DNA of 64,000 nt, taken from positions 1-64,000 of the forward strand of contig NZ_JARUXE010000027.1 of NCBI RefSeq assembly GCF_030433895.1. The letters run 5' to 3'. Positions within the stretch are counted from its first letter, which is position 1. The number at the start of each line of letters is the position of its first letter. This document shows, in pieces, positions 35,617 through 44,522 of this stretch. A program made the translations under genes and the position numbers. The stretch is from Arthrobacter sp. PsM3. GTDB taxonomy: Bacteria > Actinomycetota > Actinomycetes > Actinomycetales > Micrococcaceae. A model generated the notes under the pieces. The model was not told where the DNA came from, did no database searches, and saw nothing but the letters and a program-made list of their open reading frames with translations.

Positions 35617-37170
35617 TCAGCCCGTGGCGGTCTGCGATTCCAGCAGGGCCACGGCCCGAGCGGCTGCGGCGATTCCCGATCCCATGGCCGGGTTCATGCC
35701 GCCGCCATTGGTCCACGCCCCGGCCAGGAAGATGTTCCGGACGGGTGTGTCCTGGGGAAGCCAGCCAACCCCGGAATTCGCCGGCGAGTTCTCATAGCCC
35801 TCGATGGCACCCCCGGGGTTGCGGGTGTAGTGGAAGTTGGTCAGCGGTGTGGAAGCTTCCTGATGCACGATGGCGTCCCTGAGGCCGGGCACCTCGACGT
35901 CGGCCCTCGCCACGAGGGCATCGGCTACCTGCTCCTTCAGCGCCAGATAGCGGGGAAGGCGATGATAGTCCGCCGTGTCGCCTCCGGTGCCCCATGTGTC
36001 CTGATAGTCCCAGGGGGCGATGGCGGTCAGCACCACCACACCATGCCCCTCGGGGGCACAGCCGGGATCGACACGGGTGTAATCGGTAAGCAATATCGAC
36101 GTGCGGGCCCAGTCTCCGCGCTGCGCGGCCCGCCAGGCTTCCTCGGGATCATACGAGGGGTCGATGAAGAGTTCGTGCGGAAGCCCCTGCTCGCCGAAGA
36201 GGTCCCGGCCCAGGCCGAGGTAAACGGTGAACAATGTGTACGACGGCTTCGGCTGTTCCACCCGTTCGACGTAATCGGACGGCAGGCGTTCCCGGCCGAC
36301 CAGGTCCAGGAGCGTTGTGGGTGCGCTGGCGTTGGAGATGAACACATCGGCCTCCACCCGCTGTCCCTCGCAGGTGGTGACCGCGGTGGCTTGGCCGTCG
36401 CTGAACTCGAATCCGTTCACCAACTCCCCGCACCGGATCTCGCCGTCGCGCTCGCCGAAGACCTCCGCCAGCGCGCTGCTGACGGAATGTGCACCGCCTT
36501 CGGGGTACCAGCCCCCGTGTTCCTGGTAGCTGGAGGTGAGGATTGCGGCCACGACCGCGGAGCATCGGGACGGCGGCAGGCCGGTGTAGCTCCACAGGGC
36601 GGCGAGCGCGGCGCGGGTCTTCTGCCCGCCGACGTGCCGCAGCATCATCTGCTCCCAGGTTTCGCTGCTGGCCCGGGCCATGGCGGGATAGTGTCGTGCC
36701 ATGTCCCCGGGTGCGGCTGGCGTCCTCCCGGCAGCCATGTCCACCTCGAGACGCCGGGTATCCCGGTAGATGGCGAGGGCCTCGTCCAGATATGCCCGGA
36801 TTCCTTCCGTCTGCTCGGGGAAGATGCGCAGGAGCTGGGATTCGTACTGGAAGGCATCGGCATGACCGATGATCCCGGGCCCTCCTCCGCGGAGGACGTA
36901 GAGGGGATCCAGCCGGTGCAGCCGGAGACGGTCTGCTATCCCGAGGGCCCGGTACATGGCATCTGCGCCTCCTCCGGGGGCCAACCCGTTGAGCGCATGT
37001 AGGGCCACGTCGAAGCGGTAGGGCCCCCGCTGGAAGGACGTGGCGTAGCCGCCAGGGGCTGAGTTCTGTTCCAGAATCACCGTCCGCCGGCCCTGGCCCG
37101 CAAGGGTGACTCCTGCGGCCAGGCCTCCCAGTCCTCCTCCAATGATCACTGCGTCTGCTCGCTCCACCAT
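35617..37170 (-). CDS. CrtI/RetSat-like NAD(P)/FAD oxidoreductase
   Basis: A 517-residue flavoprotein of the phytoene desaturase/carotene isomerase superfamily. The N-terminal FAD motif is IIGGGLGGLAAGVTLAGQG followed by EQNSAPGGYA, and the C-terminal FAD contact is NIFLAGAWTNGGGMNPAMGSG. No carotenoid synthesis genes (crtB, crtE) are nearby, so a carotenoid role is not supported by context; related enzymes act on retinoids and other polyenes. AAGGAG lies six bases before the ATG. An SDR follows on the same strand after 86 bases. Confidence 0.85.
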   Translation of the reverse strand: MVERADAVIIGGGLGGLAAGVTLAGQGRRTVILEQNSAPGGYATSFQRGPYRFDVALHALNGLAPGGGADAMYRALGIADRLRLHRLDPLYVLRGGGPGIIGHADAFQYESQLLRIFPEQTEGIRAYLDEALAIYRDTRRLEVDMAAGRTPAAPGDMARHYPAMARASSETWEQMMLRHVGGQKTRAALAALWSYTGLPPSRCSAVVAAILTSSYQEHGGWYPEGGAHSVSSALAEVFGERDGEIRCGELVNGFEFSDGQATAVTTCEGQRVEADVFISNASAPTTLLDLVGRERLPSDYVERVEQPKPSYTLFTVYLGLGRDLFGEQGLPHELFIDPSYDPEEAWRAAQRGDWARTSILLTDYTRVDPGCAPEGHGVVVLTAIAPWDYQDTWGTGGDTADYHRLPRYLALKEQVADALVARADVEVPGLRDAIVHQEASTPLTNFHYTRNPGGAIEGYENSPANSGVGWLPQDTPVRNIFLAGAWTNGGGMNPAMGSGIAAAARAVALLESQTATG

Positions 37171-37384
37171 GCCAACTCCTTAGGACGGATTCATCCATTC
37201 AACGGAGGACCAGCTCAACTCAACAGGGCCAAAGGTCTTGGGACCCGGGCCGCTGGGAGGCCGCCGTGGAGCCGGGTCGTTGGCCGGGCCGATCTTGCGG
37301 TCGCAGCCGGCCGAGGGTCGAGGCTGACGCGCGGCGCAAATGAGCAGCCGGGCCTAAACCAGGGGCGCCACGCCGATTCGGCCG

Positions 37385-37825
37385 TCAGTTCTTCGTCTTC
37401 TGTTCCTCCGCGAGCATCACTATGATGCCGCTGGGACCACGAACGTACGTGAGTTTGTAGACGTCCTTGTAGGTCGCCACGCCGCGTAGCGGCCGGCAGC
37501 CGTGCCTCGCGGCGATCTCAAGGGCTTCGTCAAGGTCGTCGACGGAGAAGGCGACGCGATGCATGCCAATTTCGTTGGGACGAGTCGGGCTCGACTCAAT
37601 TGCTTCGGGGTGGATGTACTCGAAGAGCTCCAGTCGACCGTGACCGTCTGGTGTTTGGAGCATCGCAATATTGGCGTGGTTGCCATCAAGGCCCACGGCA
37701 GTGTCGGTCCACTCACCACTGACCGTGTCTCGGCCGACGACCGTGAGACCGAGGTCAGTGAAAAAGGCGATTGTTGCTTCGAGGTCGCGAACGGCGATGC
37801 CGACGTTCTCAAGTTTAATGGCCAT
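37385..37825 (-). CDS. VOC family (glyoxalase-like) protein
   Basis: A 146-residue vicinal-oxygen-chelate protein with paired beta-alpha-beta-beta-beta modules: IKLENVGIAVRDLEATIAFF...GRLELFEYIHP and GMHRVAFSVDDLDEALEIAARHG...YVRGPSGIIVMLAEE. Metal-ligand-like residues lie at H/E positions in these modules. The ATG at 37825 is used; an ATG at 37834 would add three residues. It may be a dioxygenase, isomerase or binding protein; none is established. Confidence 0.82.
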   Translation of the reverse strand: MAIKLENVGIAVRDLEATIAFFTDLGLTVVGRDTVSGEWTDTAVGLDGNHANIAMLQTPDGHGRLELFEYIHPEAIESSPTRPNEIGMHRVAFSVDDLDEALEIAARHGCRPLRGVATYKDVYKLTYVRGPSGIIVMLAEEQKTKN

Positions 37826-38020
37826 GCATTGCACGCTACCGAGTCGGGCCGACTAGCTCCAGTGGGGAGGAGGGACTAAATCGAACAAGCCCCGTGGGCA
37901 ATCAGGGCAACGGTAGCTCTGTCATGGGCCAAATCCGTGCTGACGGCGGCGAACCCTGATGCCGTCGCCCTCTCAGGGGTCCGCGTACGTTCTATGCCCT
38001 TGAAGGAGCGTTGATTCTCG

Positions 38021-38431
38021 TCAGTTGATGATTTCGCCTCGCTCGTCCGCACGGAGTGCTGACAGGCGTTCTTTCCACGCCTGTAGCGCCTCGGGCGCCT
38101 GCCGTGTCCAATCGGTGACTTCGACTACGACCATGAGCGGGGCACTGCTGCGATATGACCGGGTGGGGTTGCCGGGGAATTTCTTATCGGTGACGTTCGG
38201 GTCGTCCTCAAATTCCCCGGTCGGCTCGACGGCGTAGACGCGCGGGGCGCCGTCACCCGGCGCGAGTTCCGCAGCGAGTCCCGCACCGTTCGGAAGAGCG
38301 GTGAAGTAGATGTGATTCATCACGACTTCGGGACGGTAGTTCGACCTGAAGCCCGCCCTAAGGAGGTCACCGTCCCGGAGGTTGGCTTTCGTGCCGTGAT
38401 AGAACGGACCCTTGTCCAGCGGTTGGCTCAC
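38021..38431 (-). CDS. arr: Rifampin ADP-ribosyltransferase Arr
   Basis: A 136-residue enzyme that inactivates rifamycins by ADP-ribosylation from NAD+. It matches the Arr family along its full length: PFYHGTKANLRDGDLL (H12), GFRSNYRPE, HIYFTA (Y42), then VYAVEPTGEFEDDPNVTDKKFPGNPTRSYR and WKERLSALR near the end. The His, Tyr and acidic residues expected at the active site are present. The start is GTG at 38431 with a weak Shine-Dalgarno. It is not within a transposon, so it probably represents intrinsic resistance as in mycobacteria. Confidence 0.93.
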   Translation of the reverse strand: MSQPLDKGPFYHGTKANLRDGDLLRAGFRSNYRPEVVMNHIYFTALPNGAGLAAELAPGDGAPRVYAVEPTGEFEDDPNVTDKKFPGNPTRSYRSSAPLMVVVEVTDWTRQAPEALQAWKERLSALRADERGEIIN

Positions 38432-38540
38432 AGCTACAGCCTACGCCGACGACATCGCCGAACATTCTCCGGCCCGTGGCTCTGAGCTCCAGGCCTGTCG
38501 GCATCCGTAGTGGCTGGGTGGACGTGTTTATGCTCTCTGT

Positions 38541-39231
38541 ATGGGTAGCTGGGGTACTGCGATTTTTTCCGATGACGTAGCCGCTGACGTGCGTTCGGAC
38601 TGGCGGGAAGGGATTCTCGACAGAATCCTGCCCGAGGAACTGACGGCAAAGCTCGTCCATTCTTATGCGGCGCAGGCGGACGACCCGGATGACGGTGTGG
38701 TGTTTTGGCTTGCGTTGGCCGCGGCCCGGAAGCGGTGCACCCGGGCCTGGCGAAACAACGGAAGCAAGTGCTGGACAGGCTACGAGTGAAACTGGCCGGA
38801 CCGCAGCCGGCACCGAAAATCCGGTGGTGGAACTGCTGCTGTGGGAGGACACAGGGGAGCTGCCGACGCGTGAGTTGATGGCCACCGCCCCGCCCCTGCA
38901 TACCGACAGTGAAGTTCCTACGGCTCTCCGGGAAGGGCCGCCGCGGATACGGCCGAACCTGTTTGGTGTACTCACAGCGAAGAAAGCCTCGGCGTTCAAC
39001 CCGGACATCGGCGAGGTGATCGCCACTGGTATACCCAGGCCTCCGGCCGGAGACTACCGGGACGGGTCCGTGATGACGGGCCACGACATCCTGTCCGGAG
39101 TTGAATGGAAATGGTTCGGCGTCTTCATGGACCAACCCCGCTACGAGGCGATGCGTGAGCTGACCCGTGCCCACACAAGGCCGCGACGGAAACGGTGGAC
39201 GGACCTCGTCAATGAAGGTGGCCTCTCATAA
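38541..39231 (+). pseudogene. Broken gene with MGSWGTAIFSDD-type N-terminus
   Basis: The ATG at 38541 opens MGSWGTAIFSDDVAADVRSDW and VVFWLALAAARK, the start of an actinobacterial hypothetical family sometimes annotated DUF4259. The frame stops at 38789. The next family-like stretch (HPGLAKQRKQVLDRLRVKLAGPQPAPK) is in the second frame at about 38735-38815, and the C-terminal part (LLLWEDTGELP to LVNEGGLS, ending 39231) is in the third. At least two indels, perhaps with an internal deletion, disrupt it. Confidence 0.6.
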
Positions 39232-39573
39232 CCACTGAGGACGTGCCGCATTCCGCAACGAGAATGGCCCACCACCGAACCCCGCAGGCAAAAAGCTCCC
39301 GTCATCGCCGGCGACGGCGCAGGCGCCGCCGAACTCGCCCGCACCCGCATCGCCAACAGCCTCACAGCCTCGGTAACCGGAGACGTCGCCGACAAGACGC
39401 GGCACAATCGCCGGTACGTCCGTTGGAGAGGCTACATTTAGTGCTGCAGAAAAGCCGCCATTTAGCGCTGCGATGCACAGATTTGACCATGCATTGGCAC
39501 CGAGGCTTCTTCCTTGAAGGCCTCGAAGCCGTCCTTCGTCGCCGTCGAGCCGTTGTAACGGGTCAGCCACAAC
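39232..39573. other. 342-base stretch without a recognised gene
   Basis: A plus-strand segment (about 39275-39440) reads coherently (VIAGDGAGAAELARTRIAN) but lacks a start and a family. A short near-repeat, GCCGCCATTTAGCGCTGC after ATTTAGTGCTGC, occurs at about 39435-39475. It may be degraded coding sequence. Confidence 0.4.
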
Positions 39574-40254
39574 CTAGAGCCGGAAACAAATAGTCAAGCA
39601 GCCGGCGTTTTCAGTTTCCAGAGTGGCGCGCACAGAAGTGTAGTCATGGATGTGCAGAACACCGGCGGGGAGCGGGCCGGTATTCGGGCCTACTGCCACG
39701 GTGCGGATGCCCGCAGCCAAGCCGGCCGCGATCCCGGCAGGCGCGTCCTCGAAGACGAGGGCGTCCGCAGGATCCACCCCCAGCAGTTCGGCCGCCCGAA
39801 GATACCCCTCTGGATGCGGCTTGCCCCGCGTGATCACGTCAGCGGTGACAACGGTCGCGGGCATTCCCAGCCCGGCTGCGTCCATGCGGATGTCCGCCAG
39901 GATCCGGTCGGCCGACGTCACCAGGGCAACGGCGTTGGGTGGAAGAATGCCCAGGAGTTCCGCGGCGCCGGGCAGCGGCACGATCCCCTCGATCCGGACG
40001 CGCTCCGCGGCGCCCAGCTCCGCGGCAAGCTCTTCGATGTCCGCACCTGCCGGGGCGAAACGGCGGACAGTGTCGATGGCCTGGATGCCGTGTGACGTGC
40101 GCAGGATCTCGGCGGAGTCCAGGCCGTAGCGGTCGGCGAACTCACTCCATACCTGTTCCACAATGGAGGTGGAATCCACCAGCGTGCCGTCCATGTCGAA
40201 GAGGACGGCGCGGCAGGTGAGGAAGCGCAGGGCAGCAGGTGCGGGCATAGCCAT
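39574..40254 (-). CDS. HAD family phosphatase (sugar-phosphate type)
   Basis: A 226-residue haloacid-dehalogenase hydrolase of the beta-phosphoglucomutase/GPP-like subclass. Motif I is FDMDGTLVDST (nucleophile and acid Asp near residues 20 and 22), motif II VTSADR, motif III lysine in TRGKPHPEGY, motif IV FEDAPAGIAAGLAAG. It likely dephosphorylates a small sugar phosphate such as DL-glycerol-3-phosphatase or 2-deoxyglucose-6-phosphatase substrates. It is divergent from the pRiA4b-type gene. Confidence 0.9.
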   Translation of the reverse strand: MAMPAPAALRFLTCRAVLFDMDGTLVDSTSIVEQVWSEFADRYGLDSAEILRTSHGIQAIDTVRRFAPAGADIEELAAELGAAERVRIEGIVPLPGAAELLGILPPNAVALVTSADRILADIRMDAAGLGMPATVVTADVITRGKPHPEGYLRAAELLGVDPADALVFEDAPAGIAAGLAAGIRTVAVGPNTGPLPAGVLHIHDYTSVRATLETENAGCLTICFRL

Positions 40255-40369
40255 GATTCAATCATGGGCCAAGCGGCCGGTGGATCCACATCCGGTGGCG
40301 CAGAACTGGCATGCGGCCCAAAGGGTCGGTACCGTCGGAAGTAGAAGTCCGCGAGCAGGCAGGGGCACC

Positions 40370-42316
40370 ATGGGCAAGAACGGCAGGAACGGCAAGTACC
40401 GTCACCGGGGCAAGGCAGCGTCCGTCACCGGCGCCCCGGCCTCCGCACCCCAATCCCTGAGCGCGGTCCGGGCCGACCGTGCCGTGGACGCGCTCACGCC
40501 GGCATTCGTCCGCTGGTTCGAGGAGGTCTCACCCGGCTCGGCGGTTGCGGCTTTGGAATGCCTGGAGCCGATCAAGGCCGTCCTGGGCCGCTACATGGAC
40601 ACCACGGCCGCGGCTGACGTGACGAGCCTTGAACCTTTTGGATTGTCAGTCGCCGTGTCGGACGAAATCCTGGCCGCGTTGGACGGCGACGGCGACGGCG
40701 ACGTAGCCGACGCCGCGTCCGGCGAGGCGGATGCCTTCGAGAGCACGACGTACGTCGTCCATTCCGTTGGCGCCTTCGTCGAGTTCCTCGTCGAGACGGG
40801 CCGGTGGAGCGGTTCAGAGGATCAGCTGGCGGCAGTCATGGACTTCCTCGACACGATTGCGGAGGACGACGGCGGCGGTGGTCTCGTCGCCGTGCCGGAT
40901 ATCCCTGATGAGGAGGCCCTGGCGGCCTTCTCCCAGCTGCCGCTTATCCAGAGGGTCACGGCGCTGTTGGAGTGGATCGGGGAGGGGAAGCCCGTCACAG
41001 CCACCGGCGCGCTCCGGCTGCGGGACATTGAGGCGGCCGCCGCCTGCGTCGGCGTCGTCGTCCGGGGCGGGACCAAACGGTCGGTTTCTCCACTGCCGGG
41101 CACCGGCGGCCCGGCTGATGAAGTGCCAACGGTCCGCAGCATGTACGAGGTGCCGCTGCTGGCCCTTCTGTGGAACGTGCTGGAGGCGGCCGAGCTGCTT
41201 GAGATCAAATCGGCGAAGGTGGTTCCCTCGGCGGAAGCCGGTGTGTTCCGGACGGGCGGGGATTCCGGCCTGCTGGGGGAACTGGTGTTTATCGTTGACC
41301 TGTTCCTGGAGACGGCGGTGCTCGGCTGGGATCCGGCGCAGCCGTGGGAAAGGCTGGTCTCCAGTGTGCAGGCCTCCATCCTGCTCGCGGCGGCATCGGC
41401 CGATCCGCCGGAAACAGCGCGGATCATGGCCGCACCAGCCCTCGCGCCGCCTGCGGAACGGGCAATGGCTGATCTGTTGACCGGTGTGGCCATGACTCGT
41501 CTGGAGGAGCTCGCCGAGCTGGGGCTGCTGACCATCGACGCGCAGATCCGGGTGCCGGCGGCCCTCATCCGCTGCATTGCGAATGTTTTCGACGACGACT
41601 GGGTTCTCGCAGACCTGGGACTCGGGGAGGTGCCTGATGACGATGCCGGGAGGGAGCCGCTCCAGCAGCGCCAGGCAGTCCCGGGCAAGGCAGCACCGGC
41701 AATATCCGCGGTCAGGGAAGCGCCGCGGGCGGCGGGAGCGCCGATTCTGCAGCTGAAGGTCATGCTCAATAATTCGAAGCCGCCGGTCTGGCGGCGTGTC
41801 CTGGTTCCTGCCGGCATGCCGCTGCCTCAGCTGCACCAGGTGATCCAGGCGCTGTTCGGCTGGTTCGACTGCCACCTGCACGAGTTCCGCGCCGGAGGAT
41901 TCCGCGGACCCGCGTATGCGCCGGTGAACCTGGACGGCGACAGCGATTTCTACGGCGATGCCTCCCTTGACGAATCGAAGGTGACCGTCGGCGAGCTGCT
42001 GCCGGCCGCGGGCAGCACCATGAGCTATACGTACGACTTTGGCGACAACTGGGTGCTCGCCATCAAGGCCGAGAAAATTCTGCCGGACGACGGCGGCGGG
42101 CAGCTGCCGCGGTGCACCGCCGGGCGCGGCGCGGCGCCGGCGGAGGACAGCGGCGGCACGTGGGGCTGGGCGAACGTCGTCGAGGCAGTCAACGATCCAA
42201 GCCACGAAGAGCACCAGGAATATCGGGAGTGGCTGGGAATGCTGCCGGGCGAAACGCTTGATCCCAAGGCCTTTGACCTGGACGAGGCCAACGAGGACCT
42301 GGCTGACCTCTTCTGA
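40370..42316 (+). CDS. Large protein with C-terminal plasmid pRiA4b ORF-3-like domain
   Basis: A 648-residue protein. From about residue 458 (LQLKVMLNNSKPPVWRRVLVPAGM...FDCHLHEF, MSYTYDFGDNWVLAIKAE, DEANEDLADLF) it is a typical pRiA4b ORF-3-like domain. The first 450 residues are acidic and helical with a basic N-terminal tail (MGKNGRNGKYRHRGKAA) and resemble the alpha-helical companion region seen in some actinobacterial members. The ATG has AGGGG five bases upstream. No function is established for the family. It is encoded divergently from the HAD phosphatase. Confidence 0.8.
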   Translation: MGKNGRNGKYRHRGKAASVTGAPASAPQSLSAVRADRAVDALTPAFVRWFEEVSPGSAVAALECLEPIKAVLGRYMDTTAAADVTSLEPFGLSVAVSDEILAALDGDGDGDVADAASGEADAFESTTYVVHSVGAFVEFLVETGRWSGSEDQLAAVMDFLDTIAEDDGGGGLVAVPDIPDEEALAAFSQLPLIQRVTALLEWIGEGKPVTATGALRLRDIEAAAACVGVVVRGGTKRSVSPLPGTGGPADEVPTVRSMYEVPLLALLWNVLEAAELLEIKSAKVVPSAEAGVFRTGGDSGLLGELVFIVDLFLETAVLGWDPAQPWERLVSSVQASILLAAASADPPETARIMAAPALAPPAERAMADLLTGVAMTRLEELAELGLLTIDAQIRVPAALIRCIANVFDDDWVLADLGLGEVPDDDAGREPLQQRQAVPGKAAPAISAVREAPRAAGAPILQLKVMLNNSKPPVWRRVLVPAGMPLPQLHQVIQALFGWFDCHLHEFRAGGFRGPAYAPVNLDGDSDFYGDASLDESKVTVGELLPAAGSTMSYTYDFGDNWVLAIKAEKILPDDGGGQLPRCTAGRGAAPAEDSGGTWGWANVVEAVNDPSHEEHQEYREWLGMLPGETLDPKAFDLDEANEDLADLF

Positions 42317-42473
42317 CAACTGCGGCGCGCGCATTATCCTCACCCCCGGCGAAAGGGGACGGTGCTGCAGGGCATCAGACCCTTACATTGAAGTTCATGA
42401 TGACTTACCGATTTGCTGCCGGTTGCGCGTCCACGGATGTCCCATCAGGCCGACGCCGCGGGGACGCGGTTCG

Positions 42474-43793
42474 GTGATTCCGCCTGAGAGCACCGGCCTG
42501 CCGGCGGCCGGGAGGGAACCCGGGGCTCCGCCGCCCCGGCGCGCAGCTGATCTGCTGCGGGCGCTGCGCGTGCGGAACTTCGCACTCTTTTGGACGGGCC
42601 AGCTCATCTCCGGCACAGGCACCTGGATGCAGATGGTGGCGATGGCCTGGCTTGTGCTGGACATCAGCGGGTCAGCGGCTGTCCTGGGCCTGGTGACCAC
42701 TATGCAGTTCCTGCCGTTGCTGATGTTCGTGCTGCCGGCAGGAGTCCTGGCCGATCGTCTCCCCAAGCGGCGAATAATGCTGGCGGCCCAGGCGCTCGCT
42801 ACGGTGCAGGCGCTCTTGCTCGGCTTTCTGGCGCTGGCCGGGTCCCCGCAAATCTGGCAGCTGGCCGTCCTGGCATTCACCCTCGGGGTGTCGAACGCGT
42901 TCAACAATCCTGCACAGCAGGCGTTTGTCCCCGAGATGGTGGGCCCCACGCTGGTGCCCGATGCCGTGGCGATGAACAGTGTGCAGTTCAACTCGAGCCG
43001 GATGATCGGTTTTGCCCTTGGTGGCTTGGCGGTGGCGCATTTTTCGGCGGCAGCCGTCTTTTTCGTCAACGCGGCGAGTTTTGCCGCGGCACTGGGCGCC
43101 CTGCTTGCCCTCCGCAGCGGCGAGCTTCGCGTCTCCATGGCCAGACCGGCCCGTCACGGTGCCCTGCGGGAGGGCCTGCGTTATGTCCTTCATACTCCCG
43201 ATGTGCTTTTTGTCCTCGCGGTACTGGCCGTCGTCGGTACGTTCGGCTACAACTGGCCGGTCGCAGCGCCGCTGCTGGCGCGCGATGTGCTGAATGTGGA
43301 ATCCGTCGGCTTCGGCGCGCTGATGTCGGCGTTCGGTGCCGGGTCCCTCGTGGCCGGCGTCGGCCTGGTGGTCATCGGCGGCAGCAACGACCGCCGGATG
43401 ATCACCTCGGGCGGGGTGCTTGCGCTGATATTGATCCTCCTCGGCATCTCACGGTCCTACCCGGTGAGTCTTGGGCTCATGGTGCTGGCCGGACTCAGCG
43501 GCACGGTGTTCACGACGACAGTCAACACCCGGCTCCAGGGACTGGCGCCGGACCGGCTGCGTGGCCGGGTCATGAGCCTGTTTGTGCTCCTGCTGGCGGG
43601 CACGACCCCGTTCGGTTCGGCCCTGCTGGGCTTGGGTGCGGAGGCTTTCGGCGTCTCGGCCACCATCATCGGATTCGGTGTCATCACCGTGGCGGGCCTG
43701 GCCGGACTGCTCGTCTTTCGCGCCCGGAAAGGCCGTGCTGTCCATCGCGGCGCCGTTCCAGCTCGACGACATCGCGGGCAAAGGAGAGCATGA
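42474..43793 (+). CDS. MFS transporter (EntS-like, MFS_3 type)
   Basis: A 439-residue integral membrane exporter with about 12 transmembrane helices. It has the early NFALFWTGQLISGTGTWMQ and the loop 2-3 motif GVLADRLPKRRIM, typical of the MFS_3/enterobactin exporter-like branch. The GTG at 42474 has a GGGGAC upstream; an upstream frame exists without membrane character. The last 110 bases overlap, antisense, the end of the CDP-alcohol phosphatidyltransferase gene. Substrate unknown. Confidence 0.85.
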   Translation: MIPPESTGLPAAGREPGAPPPRRAADLLRALRVRNFALFWTGQLISGTGTWMQMVAMAWLVLDISGSAAVLGLVTTMQFLPLLMFVLPAGVLADRLPKRRIMLAAQALATVQALLLGFLALAGSPQIWQLAVLAFTLGVSNAFNNPAQQAFVPEMVGPTLVPDAVAMNSVQFNSSRMIGFALGGLAVAHFSAAAVFFVNAASFAAALGALLALRSGELRVSMARPARHGALREGLRYVLHTPDVLFVLAVLAVVGTFGYNWPVAAPLLARDVLNVESVGFGALMSAFGAGSLVAGVGLVVIGGSNDRRMITSGGVLALILILLGISRSYPVSLGLMVLAGLSGTVFTTTVNTRLQGLAPDRLRGRVMSLFVLLLAGTTPFGSALLGLGAEAFGVSATIIGFGVITVAGLAGLLVFRARKGRAVHRGAVPARRHRGQRRA

Positions 43794-44448
43794 GCAGCGG
43801 AAAGGCCACTGCCGGCGCCGCACACGCAGCAGCCGGGGGGATGCCCGGCGTCAAGGCAAGGAGCAGCGCGAACGGCTGGAAGGCCCCGATCCCCTTACGC
43901 GCCGCGCTCGAAGGAAGCGGCGTTTTAAGGTGGGGGCGAAAGCGGCCGGCGGCCAAAAAAACGTAGTACAGGGCTCCGATGCCGAGGGTCCAGGGCCCGA
44001 TGCCAGCCGCGGCTGCGACGGACAGGACAAGCACCAACGCGGCGTCGGTGGCGGTATCAAGTCGAGCTCCCGCCGCGGATGCAGTTCCGGTGCGCCGGGC
44101 GACAGCCCCGTCGACGGCGTCGAGCAGGTAAGCAGCGGCCCCCATGGCGACAAGGAGCGGGTCGTGGGGGGAACCCGTGAACAACACCGGAACGGCCAAG
44201 ACGGCGCAAAGGGACACCAGGACGGCCCGCAGCAGTGTGACCCGGTCCGCGGGCGTTGAGTAGCGGGGAATGCGCCGCAGCACGGAGGTGGCGGCCCCTC
44301 CGATGACCACCGCGCCGGCGCCCAGGCCGACGGACTGCAGACCGAGGCCGGGGGAGTGCACCGAGGCGAGCAAGCTGCCCGCGACAGCGTACGCTGCAAC
44401 TGCGGCCATCGCGTCGGCCGATGCGCGCTCCGCGGTCCTGCTTTTCAT
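43684..44448 (-). CDS. CDP-alcohol phosphatidyltransferase family protein
   Basis: A 254-residue polytopic membrane enzyme. It has the full family signature DG-x2-AR-x8-G-x3-D-x3-D (DGAVARRTGTASAAG then ARLDTATD). It transfers a substituted phosphate group from a CDP-alcohol such as CDP-diacylglycerol to a polar head group. The ATG at 44448 with GGGGTG upstream is preferred to one at 44466. The 3' end overlaps the convergent MFS gene by about 110 bases; the final RDVVELERRRDG tail falls in the overlap. Confidence 0.85.
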   Translation of the reverse strand: MKSRTAERASADAMAAVAAYAVAGSLLASVHSPGLGLQSVGLGAGAVVIGGAATSVLRRIPRYSTPADRVTLLRAVLVSLCAVLAVPVLFTGSPHDPLLVAMGAAAYLLDAVDGAVARRTGTASAAGARLDTATDAALVLVLSVAAAAGIGPWTLGIGALYYVFLAAGRFRPHLKTPLPSSAARKGIGAFQPFALLLALTPGIPPAAACAAPAVAFPLLMLSFARDVVELERRRDGQHGLSGRERRAVRPGPPR

Positions 44449-44522
44449 GAGCCACCCCGCCCACATGCTAGCAACAGCATCCTGGCCGGACTACCGTCCC
44501 GTGATGAACCTGGGGTCGTCCC

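Noticed and set aside
35608..37002. 464-codon plus-strand frame
   Set aside because: Antisense of the CrtI-like flavoprotein, which has both FAD motifs.
35617..37170. Carotenoid biosynthesis cluster
   Set aside because: The CrtI-like flavoprotein has no crtB, crtE or cyclase genes nearby, so a carotenoid cluster is not supported.
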